From Rhodospirillaceae bacterium UBA6608 (GTDB taxonomy: Bacteria > Pseudomonadota > Alphaproteobacteria > Rhodospirillales_A > Casp-alpha2): DNA of 11,526 nucleotides. Positions 6,256 to 11,526 of the stretch are shown here, piece after piece. The position numbers were made by a program, and so were the translations under genes. The notes below the pieces were generated by a model. It saw only the letters and a list, made by a program, of their open reading frames with translations. It made no database searches and had not been told where the DNA came from. The first letter of the stretch is position 1. Each line of letters begins with the position of its first letter. The stretch spans positions 1-11,526 of the forward strand of contig DJHY01000207.1 of the NCBI GenBank assembly GCA_002433335.1. The letters run 5' to 3'.

Positions 6256-6260
6256 ATATG
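6201..6260. other. AT-rich island with perfect palindrome at the end of the VOC gene
   Basis: By direct count only 18 of the 60 bases 6201-6260 are G or C (30%), in a window that is otherwise clearly GC-rich. It includes the palindrome CATAAT-GTAT-ATTATG at 6225-6240. The patch covers the last VOC codons and the start of the convergent intergenic gap (6256-6323). Likely explanations are a terminator region, a small insertion or deletion scar, or a leftover of a mobile element; the sequence does not decide. Confidence 0.6.
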
Positions 6261-6310
6261 TTTCTGCAATAAGTTAGGACGGGCCGTGAATCTGGTGCTG
6301 TCTAATATCC

Positions 6311-6323
6311 GGCGGAAACCGCC
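6311..6323 (-). terminator. Short GC hairpin directly after the MBL hydrolase stop
   Basis: GGCGG (6311-6315) and CCGCC (6319-6323) flank a 3-nt loop, and the repeat touches the TAA stop of the minus-strand MBL gene. It may mark the 3' end of the long dac-tmk-holB-metG-tatD-MBL transcript. The stem is only 5 bp and no T-run follows, so intrinsic termination is uncertain. Confidence 0.35.
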
Positions 6324-7106
6324 TTATGCTTCCGGCACATCCAGGCACAGGCCGTCGTATCCAGCGATCACGCCTTCCGGCACATAGGCCATCAGTTTTT
6401 CGTAATCGATCTTGGGGCTCATATGCGTGATGACGGTACGCTGCGGCTTGATCTTCTCGCGTAGCGCCAACGCGGCATCGACATGTAAGTGCGTCGGATG
6501 CGGATGCCAGGCGAACACGCCGACGATCCAAGTATGAACGCCCTGCAGTGCCTCGATGGCATCGTCGTGCAGATCGACCAGATCGGTCGTATAGGCCAAT
6601 GGGCCGAACCGCAGGCCATGCGTTGTCGAGAACCCATGGTCCTGTTCGAAGCATTGAATATCGATCCCGGCGACCGAAAACGGCCTGCTGCTCGGAAACG
6701 CGTGCGGGACCAGGGTCGGCTTGTAAAAAGTTCCCGAGCCTTCGCGCAGTGGCGCCACGACATAGGCGAAGCGCTCTGACACGGCCTGCAGCGTTTCCTC
6801 ATCAGCCCACAGGTCGATGGCGGCGTTCATAGCGCGGTTAATGCTGCGAACGTCATCGATCCCATGCAGATGATCGGCATGGCCATGGGTCAGAATAATC
6901 CCGTCCAGGTGGCGCACACCGGTGCGCAGCATCTGTTCGCGAAAATCCGGCGCCGTGTCGATCAACAGTTTCTTGCCGTCGCGTTCGATCAGCAAGGAAG
7001 GGCGCGTGCGCCGATTTTTGGGATTTTCGGGGTCACAATCGCCCCACCCACCTTCGATTGACGGCACGCCGCTGGAGGCACCGGAGCCTAGGATGGTGAC
7101 CTTCAC
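6324..7106 (-). CDS. Metallo-beta-lactamase-fold hydrolase, PhnP-like
   Basis: This 260-residue cytoplasmic protein has the metallo-beta-lactamase fold and resembles PhnP/RNase Z-like phosphodiesterases. Motifs in order: ILGSGASSGVPS at the N-terminus (PhnP-like), the metal motif HGHADH (H74, H76, D78, H79), D175 in YTTD, and H228 in ITHMS. H157 or H135 may complete the site. PhnP cleaves 5-phosphoribosyl 1,2-cyclic phosphate, but in E. coli it also has a Cys-rich structural zinc site near residue 20; here only C24 remains (WGDCDPENPK), so that second zinc is probably absent. No phn gene is nearby, so I do not use the symbol. The start is GTG at 7106 with GGGAG about 9 nt upstream, 13 nt after the tatD stop. 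Its place as the last gene of a metG-tatD cluster recurs in alphaproteobacteria and suggests a nucleotide- or nucleic-acid-related substrate. Confidence 0.9.
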   Translation of the reverse strand: MKVTILGSGASSGVPSIEGGWGDCDPENPKNRRTRPSLLIERDGKKLLIDTAPDFREQMLRTGVRHLDGIILTHGHADHLHGIDDVRSINRAMNAAIDLWADEETLQAVSERFAYVVAPLREGSGTFYKPTLVPHAFPSSRPFSVAGIDIQCFEQDHGFSTTHGLRFGPLAYTTDLVDLHDDAIEALQGVHTWIVGVFAWHPHPTHLHVDAALALREKIKPQRTVITHMSPKIDYEKLMAYVPEGVIAGYDGLCLDVPEA

Positions 7107-7119
7107 GGCGTGGTGCTCC

Positions 7120-7938
7120 CTACCCCGCCTCGCCCACCGCCGCGGCGGCCTTGGCGAACAGGGTGAAGAAGTTGCGGGTCGTCTGGCGGGCCAACTCGTC
7201 GTTTGAAATACCCTTGATTTCCGCCACTTTTGCGGCGGTCAGGGCGGTAAAGGCCGGCTCGTTGCGCTTGCCCCGGTTGGGAATGGGGGCCAGGAAGGGC
7301 GAGTCCGTTTCGACCAACAGGCGGTCGAGCGGCACGTCCTTGACCGTTTCCCGCAGGTCTTCGGCGTTTTTGAAGGTCACGATCCCGGAAATGGAGATGT
7401 AGAGGCCCATCTCCACGGCCTTCTCGGCGACCTCGCGGGTCGCGGAAAAGCAATGGATCAGGCCCGGAAACGGCCCGCCGTAGCGGTATTCCTCGTCCAT
7501 CACGCGCAGCGTGTCGTCATCGGCATCGCGGGTATGGACGATCAGCGGCAGGCCGGTGATCCGCGCGGCCCGAATATGGGCGCGGAACTGCGCTTCCTGG
7601 ATGTCGCGGGGGCTGCGCTCGTAATAGAAATCCAGCCCCGTTTCGCCGATCCCGACGACTTTGGGATGCTGGGCCAGATCCGTCAGCTCCTCGGCCGTGG
7701 TCAGGCGTTCCGTCGCCGCCTGATGCGGGTGAATGCCGACGGTGCAGAACACGTTGGGAAAGCGTTCGGCCACGGCCTTGACCTGATCGAACTTCGACAG
7801 ATGGGTCGAGATCGTGACCATATAGGCCACGCCGGCATCGACCGCGCGCGCCACCACGGCGTCCAGTTCCTCGCCGAAATCCGGGAAATCCAGATGGCAG
7901 TGGCTATCGACCAGAAAAGGATGCGCGGCGCCGTCCAT
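7120..7938 (-). CDS. tatD: TatD-family metal-dependent hydrolase (DNase)
   Basis: TatD/YcfH proteins are cytoplasmic TIM-barrel metal enzymes of the amidohydrolase superfamily; characterised members are 3'-5' exonucleases on DNA/RNA or D-aminoacyl-tRNA deacylases. The 272-residue product has all the expected ligands: H13 and H15 in DSHCHLDF, E99 in GIGETGLD, H135 in VHTRDA, H162 in HCFS, and D212 in ETDSPFLAP. I chose the ATG at 7938 because family homology begins within a few residues of it. The longer frame from 8031 adds 31 residues that overlap metG in another frame and look non-native. The start is 4 nt after the metG stop, so translation is probably coupled. The closest namesake in this gene context is YcfH rather than the tat-operon TatD; the exact symbol is therefore uncertain, though the family is clear. 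Confidence 0.93.
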   Translation of the reverse strand: MDGAAHPFLVDSHCHLDFPDFGEELDAVVARAVDAGVAYMVTISTHLSKFDQVKAVAERFPNVFCTVGIHPHQAATERLTTAEELTDLAQHPKVVGIGETGLDFYYERSPRDIQEAQFRAHIRAARITGLPLIVHTRDADDDTLRVMDEEYRYGGPFPGLIHCFSATREVAEKAVEMGLYISISGIVTFKNAEDLRETVKDVPLDRLLVETDSPFLAPIPNRGKRNEPAFTALTAAKVAEIKGISNDELARQTTRNFFTLFAKAAAAVGEAG

Positions 7939-7942
7939 GGCT

Positions 7943-9496
7943 TTACGAGGCCCCTGCTTCGTCGTCCTGGAAGCGCGGGAACACACCCTGCGGCTTCGGC
8001 AATTCCGTGCCCGGCGTGAGGGCCACACCATCGGCGAGATGCGTCAGATCGCGGGCATCGTCGGCCACGGCGAGCTGGTCGAGCAGCTTGGCCGAGGTTT
8101 CCGGCATGAACGGCTGGGTCAGCAGCGCCAGACGGCGGATCGTTTCGGCCAGCACGTAAAGCACCGTCGCCATACGGTCCGGGTCGTCCTTACGTAGCTT
8201 CCACGGAGCCTGGTGGTCTACGTAGCCGTTGGCGGCGCGGATCACGACCCAGATCGTTTCCAGGGCTTCGTGGAATGCCTGACGATCCAAAGCATCGCGG
8301 ACCTGGCCGAGCAAGGCCGCCGCCGGGTCGAGCAACGCCCGGTCTTCGTCGGTGAAATCGCCCGGCTGAGGCACCTGACCGTCGCAGTTCTTGGCGATCA
8401 TCGACAGAACGCGCTGCGCCAGGTTGCCGTAATCGTTGGCCAATTCGCCGTTCATGCGGTTGACCATAGCGGTATGCGAGAAATCGCCGTCGTTGCCGAA
8501 CGGAACCTCGCGCAGCAGGAAGAACCGCACCTGATCCAGGCCGTATTTCTCAACCAATTCAATGGGATCGATGACGTTGCCCAGGGATTTGGAGATCTTC
8601 TGCCCCTCGTTGGTCCACCAGCCGTGGGCGAACACGCGCTTCGGCGGTTCCAGCCCGGCGGCCATCAGGAAGGCCGGCCAGTAGACCGTGTGAAAGCGCA
8701 GGATATCCTTGCCCACCATATGCAGGTCGGCGGGCCAGAACTTGGCGTAATCGCCGCTTTCGTCGGGGAAACCCAGGGCCGAGATGTAGTTGGTCAAAGC
8801 GTCGAGCCAGACATAGAAGATATGTGTATCGTCGCCCGGCACCGGAATGCCCCATTTGAACGTGGTGCGCGACACGGACAGATCCTGCAAGCCGCCTTTG
8901 ACGAAGCTGATGACCTCGTTGCGGCGGCTTTGCGGGGCGATGAAGTCGGGATTGGCGTCGTAGAAGGCCAGCAGCTTGTCTTCCCAGGCCGACAGGCGGA
9001 AGAAATAGCTCGGCTCCTCGACCCATTCGACTTCCGCGCCGGTCGGCGCCACGCGCGTTCCGTCGGGCTTCTTGGTCAGTTCGCCCTCGGCGTAGAAAGC
9101 TTCGTCCCGGACCGCGTACCAGCCGCCGTAGTTGTCCAGATAGATATCGCCCGCGTCGGCCATGCGCTTCCAGATCGCCTGACAGGCGGCGGCGTGGCGC
9201 GGCTCGGTGGTTCGGATGAAGTCGTCGTTGCTGAAGTTCATGAACTCGGCCAGATGGCGGAAGTTCTGCGACACCTGGTCGGCGAAGCTTTGCGGGTCGA
9301 TGCCCTTGGCCTGGGCCGATTTCTCGACCTTCTGCCCATGTTCGTCGGTGCCGGTCAGGAACTTTACGTCATAGCCGTCCAGCCGCTTGAAGCGCGCCAG
9401 CACGTCGCAGGCCAGCGTCGTGTAAGCATGGCCGATGTGCGGCGCGTCGTTGACGTAATAGATGGGCGTGGTCAGGTAATAGGGCTTGGCCGACAT
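7943..9496 (-). CDS. metG: Methionyl-tRNA synthetase (zinc-less short type)
   Basis: MetRS is the class Ia enzyme that charges initiator and elongator tRNA-Met. The 517-residue product has the Rossmann core with HIGH at 20-23, the connective-peptide domain, the KMSKS loop as KISKS (300-304), and a helical anticodon-binding domain (about 365-490, with PWKL at 431-434). The zinc-knuckle Cys residues of the E. coli enzyme are missing: the loop around GGWYAVRDEAFYAEGEL (124-140) has none. It also lacks the C-terminal tRNA-binding (Trbp111/EMAP-like) domain. This matches the short zinc-less MetG subtype (type 2B in HAMAP terms, from memory). I chose the ATG at 9496 (MSAKPYYLTTPIYYV); a GTG at 9514 would add six residues. 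It follows holB by 46 nt and precedes tatD by 4 nt. Confidence 0.97.
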   Translation of the reverse strand: MSAKPYYLTTPIYYVNDAPHIGHAYTTLACDVLARFKRLDGYDVKFLTGTDEHGQKVEKSAQAKGIDPQSFADQVSQNFRHLAEFMNFSNDDFIRTTEPRHAAACQAIWKRMADAGDIYLDNYGGWYAVRDEAFYAEGELTKKPDGTRVAPTGAEVEWVEEPSYFFRLSAWEDKLLAFYDANPDFIAPQSRRNEVISFVKGGLQDLSVSRTTFKWGIPVPGDDTHIFYVWLDALTNYISALGFPDESGDYAKFWPADLHMVGKDILRFHTVYWPAFLMAAGLEPPKRVFAHGWWTNEGQKISKSLGNVIDPIELVEKYGLDQVRFFLLREVPFGNDGDFSHTAMVNRMNGELANDYGNLAQRVLSMIAKNCDGQVPQPGDFTDEDRALLDPAAALLGQVRDALDRQAFHEALETIWVVIRAANGYVDHQAPWKLRKDDPDRMATVLYVLAETIRRLALLTQPFMPETSAKLLDQLAVADDARDLTHLADGVALTPGTELPKPQGVFPRFQDDEAGAS

Positions 9497-9542
9497 GTAG
9501 GGTTCCAATGGCACTGGGTCGTTGGGCGAAACGTCCGCCGCG

Positions 9543-10679
9543 TTATCGCCGAACCGCCGCTTCGGCAGTGATGAACGCGTTCAGGACCACCTGCTTGCGG
9601 TCCAAATTGACGGCGGTCGTTGCGGCAAGCAGGCGCGACACCTTTTCCCATACCTCCAGCCAGCGATCAAGGCTCGCCATGGCGTTCAGCCGTTCGGCGA
9701 CCTGGGCATCGATGATCCCCGGCAGCGGCCCGCCGCCTCCGGCGATGATCAGACGTTCCAGCCACCAGCGCAGGGTTTTGGCGAAGGCCTCGAATTCGGC
9801 CTCTTTTCCGGCCCCGCCCATACGCCCGGCGAAATCGTGCAATTCCTTGACCGGCAGGCCATCCGGCAGGCGGGATAACAGGCTCGACACCTCGTCCAGC
9901 ATGGCAAGGCCGCCCTGTTCTCCCAGCTCCAGCGCATAGCCGATGCTGCCCTCGGCGACTTCGGCCAGGCGCGTCGCCTCGGCCGGGGCCAAGCCCGGAT
10001 CCCGGCGCGCCAAAAGCCTTGCCACGTCCTCGACCGCGGGCGGGCGCAGGCTCAAGCGCCGACAGCGCGAGCGGATCGTCGGCAGCAAGCTACCCGGATT
10101 GTGCGACACCAGGATCACCAAGGCCTGTGGCGGCGGTTCTTCCAATACCTTGAGCAAGGCATTGGCGGCGTTGCGGTTCATGTCGTCGGCGCTGTCGATG
10201 ATGACCACGCGCCAAGCGCCCTCGCCCGCAGTCAGGCTGAGGAAGCTTTTGACCGAGCGGATGGCATCGACGGGGATTTGGCCTTTCAGACGGCCGGTTT
10301 TCTCGTCCACCGCCCGCTCGATGACCATCAGATCCGCGTGGCTGCCGGAAACGGTGCGCCGAAACACCGGGTGTTCGGGGGATACATAAAGTCCCGGCCC
10401 CTCCCCGCCCTGCGGCGCGGCAGGCTCGGGCGCATCGCCGAACAGGCTTGGGCCGGCATCCTCGGCCTTCGCCGCCGCGGCACCGTAGGCCAAGACATAG
10501 CGGGCGAAGCGATGCGCCAATGTGGCTTTGCCGATCCCTTTCGGCCCGGTAACCAGCCAAGCATGGGCAAGACGCTGAGCCTCTAGCGCCGTACGAAGGC
10601 TGGTTTCAGCCTCCAGATGACCGATCAATTCCGGGTTATTGCGCGGGGTCAGGCCGCCGTCTTCGTCGTCATCGCTCAT
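9543..10679 (-). CDS. holB: DNA polymerase III clamp-loader subunit delta'
   Basis: Delta' is the stator of the clamp loader that opens the beta sliding clamp. The 378-residue product has an AAA+ fold: Walker A GPKGIGKAT (45-53, K51), Walker B VVIIDSADDMN (158-168), a sensor 1 region VSHNPGSLL, and the SRC arginine-finger motif (204-206) that acts on the neighbouring tau subunit. The C-terminal collar ends with NLDRKQVVL (358-366), typical of alphaproteobacterial delta'. Unlike E. coli delta', there is no four-Cys zinc module after Walker A; instead a low-complexity Ala/Gly/Pro linker occupies about 66-98, containing PSLFGD. The Walker A lysine is intact, whereas E. coli delta' does not bind ATP. 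The start ATG overlaps the tmk stop by 4 nt (ATGA), so translation is coupled to tmk. Confidence 0.94.
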   Translation of the reverse strand: MSDDDEDGGLTPRNNPELIGHLEAETSLRTALEAQRLAHAWLVTGPKGIGKATLAHRFARYVLAYGAAAAKAEDAGPSLFGDAPEPAAPQGGEGPGLYVSPEHPVFRRTVSGSHADLMVIERAVDEKTGRLKGQIPVDAIRSVKSFLSLTAGEGAWRVVIIDSADDMNRNAANALLKVLEEPPPQALVILVSHNPGSLLPTIRSRCRRLSLRPPAVEDVARLLARRDPGLAPAEATRLAEVAEGSIGYALELGEQGGLAMLDEVSSLLSRLPDGLPVKELHDFAGRMGGAGKEAEFEAFAKTLRWWLERLIIAGGGGPLPGIIDAQVAERLNAMASLDRWLEVWEKVSRLLAATTAVNLDRKQVVLNAFITAEAAVRR

Positions 10680-11341
10680 TCACGGCCTGCCGCTCTCAAA
10701 TCAGCGCCCAGGCGGTGGGACACGGCGGCGCAGATGTCGCGCTGCACGTCATCGACGCTTCCCGAGGCATCGACGATGACGCAGCGCTCGGGTTCTTCCT
10801 CGGCAATCGACAGGAAGGTCGCGCGGATACGGGTGTGAAAACCCAGGTCCATGCGCTCGTAACGATCCTCTGGGCTGTCCTCGGGCCCGGCGCGGCCAAA
10901 GGCGCGGGCTAGGCCTTCCTCGACCGGAATATCTAGAACGAAGGTCAGGTCCGGGGCGAAATCGCCCAAAATGTCCGCCTTCAGCGATTGAATACGATCA
11001 AAGCCGAGGCCGTGACCGGCGCCCTGATAGGCCATGGTGGAGTCGGTGAAACGGTCGCAGAGCACCCAGGTACCGCTTTCAAGCGCGGGCTGGATAGCTT
11101 TCTCGACATGATCGACCCGGGCCGCGAAATGCAGCAGAACTTCGGCCAATGGCGGCCAGCGATCCGTTGTTCCATTGACCAGAAGCTCGCGAATTTCCTC
11201 GGCTCCAGGGGTGCCGCCAGGCTCGCGGGTTGTCATGACGTCGATCCCGGCGTCTTCCAAGGCTTTTGCCAATAGCCCCAATTGGGTCGACTTTCCGCCG
11301 CCCTCGCCGCCTTCGAACGTGATGAATTTACCCTTGGCCAC
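10676..11341 (-). CDS. tmk: Thymidylate kinase
   Basis: Tmk phosphorylates dTMP to dTDP with ATP, the step that joins the de novo and salvage routes to dTTP. The 221-residue protein has the P-loop GGEGGGKST (11-19), the dTMP-binding TREPGG (38-43), the DRFTDST motif (96-102) followed by MAYQG, and a LID region after FGRAGPEDSPEDRYE with basic residues that bind ATP phosphates. Length and motif order are normal for bacterial Tmk. The start is GTG at 11341, giving MAKGKFITFEGGEGGGKS; GGGG lies about 9 nt upstream. It is 31 nt after the carboxypeptidase stop, and its own stop overlaps the holB start. This pairs dTTP supply with replication-clamp loading, a frequent tmk-holB arrangement in bacteria. 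Confidence 0.97.
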   Translation of the reverse strand: MAKGKFITFEGGEGGGKSTQLGLLAKALEDAGIDVMTTREPGGTPGAEEIRELLVNGTTDRWPPLAEVLLHFAARVDHVEKAIQPALESGTWVLCDRFTDSTMAYQGAGHGLGFDRIQSLKADILGDFAPDLTFVLDIPVEEGLARAFGRAGPEDSPEDRYERMDLGFHTRIRATFLSIAEEEPERCVIVDASGSVDDVQRDICAAVSHRLGADLRAAGRE

Positions 11342-11372
11342 TTGCCGGAACCCCGCTTACTGGTGGTTTGGC

Positions 11373-11526
11373 TTAACCGGAAACGCCCAGGATAATAGAC
11401 CGCAGGGCGCTCATCACCCTACCGAAAAGGCCCAGGCGCTCGGCGCCGTCACCGGCGACCAAGGGCACTTCCATGGCTTCGCGCTCCGGGAACGTCAGGG
11501 TCAAGGTTCCTAGACGGTCGCCTTTC
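11373..11526 (-). CDS. D-alanyl-D-alanine carboxypeptidase (PBP5/6 family), C-terminal end only
   Basis: The minus-strand frame is open from the right edge to a TAA at 11375-11373, giving 50 residues. They read KGDRLGTLTLTFPERE, then MEVPLVAGDGAERLGLFGR, then an amphipathic end with ALRSIILG. This is the pattern of the C-terminal PBP5_C beta-domain followed by the membrane-anchoring amphipathic helix of low-molecular-weight penicillin-binding proteins, which trim peptidoglycan pentapeptides in the periplasm. The catalytic SxxK, SxN and KTG motifs lie outside the window. Gene order (carboxypeptidase, tmk, holB, metG, tatD, MBL hydrolase) is common in alphaproteobacteria and supports the call. 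It is the most upstream visible gene of the cluster, and any promoter is off the right edge. DacA, DacC or DacF cannot be told apart from this piece. Confidence 0.82.
   Translation of the reverse strand, partial: KGDRLGTLTLTFPEREAMEVPLVAGDGAERLGLFGRVMSALRSIILGVSG

Noticed and set aside
6258..6272. Mini-ORF (Met plus three codons) with an AGAGGA ribosome binding site-like sequence in the AT-rich island.
   Set aside because: Four codons are too short to support a gene or leader, and no co-directional gene follows.
7939..8031. N-terminal extension of TatD by 31 residues.
   Set aside because: It overlaps the end of metG in another frame, is Arg/Ser-rich like a shadow frame, and the TatD barrel begins right after the ATG at 7938.
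8213..9571. A 452-codon open frame on the + strand.
   Set aside because: It is antisense to metG, whose HIGH and KISKS motifs and full-length homology are unmistakable. Long antisense frames are expected in GC-rich DNA, and its product has no recognisable domain.
1..11526. CRISPR arrays, tRNA genes, transposases, integrases, attachment sites or defence systems.
   Set aside because: No direct-repeat arrays, tRNA-like folds or matching proteins were seen; every gene belongs to housekeeping or small-metabolism families, apart from the two unrecognised ones.

Overview
The window is ordinary chromosomal DNA of a GC-rich alphaproteobacterium. The protein sequences and gene order (trkA, HAD hydrolase, hfq, hflX; and dac, tmk, holB, metG, tatD, MBL hydrolase) look most like Rhodospirillales. 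That placement is from memory of families and synteny, not from a search. I see no tRNA, rRNA, insertion sequence, integrase, CRISPR array or phage gene, and no complete genome-defence or mobile system.

Region 1 (1-2942, + strand): the 3' end of trkA (K+ uptake regulator), a HAD-family phosphatase 4 nt behind it, a 141-nt spacer, then hfq (RNA chaperone) and hflX (ribosome-associated GTPase), which overlap by 4 nt. A strong hairpin follows hflX.

Region 2 (2943-4206, + strand): an 89-residue basic protein with a ribbon-helix-helix-like pattern, then an inositol-monophosphatase-family phosphatase.

Region 3 (4207-5838): on the minus strand, mazG (house-cleaning NTP pyrophosphohydrolase) followed by an unrecognised lipoprotein. 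These converge on the phosphatase gene. mazG is divergent from the VOC gene in region 4.

Region 4 (5839-6323): a small VOC/glyoxalase-fold protein on the + strand. It runs into a short AT-rich patch with a perfect palindrome where it converges with the next operon.

Region 5 (6324-11526, minus strand): one tight cluster read right to left: the 3' end of a D-Ala-D-Ala carboxypeptidase gene, tmk (dTMP kinase), holB (DNA polymerase III delta'), metG (Met-tRNA synthetase), tatD (metal-dependent nuclease) and a PhnP-like metallo-beta-lactamase-fold hydrolase. Gaps are from -4 to 46 nt, so one transcript is likely. It joins cell-wall, dNTP, replication, translation and nuclease functions.

Every gap between called genes is shorter than 150 nt. 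The least explained items are the 89-residue RHH-like protein, the lipoprotein, the A-rich leader of hfq, the AT-rich island after the VOC gene, and the delta' linker.
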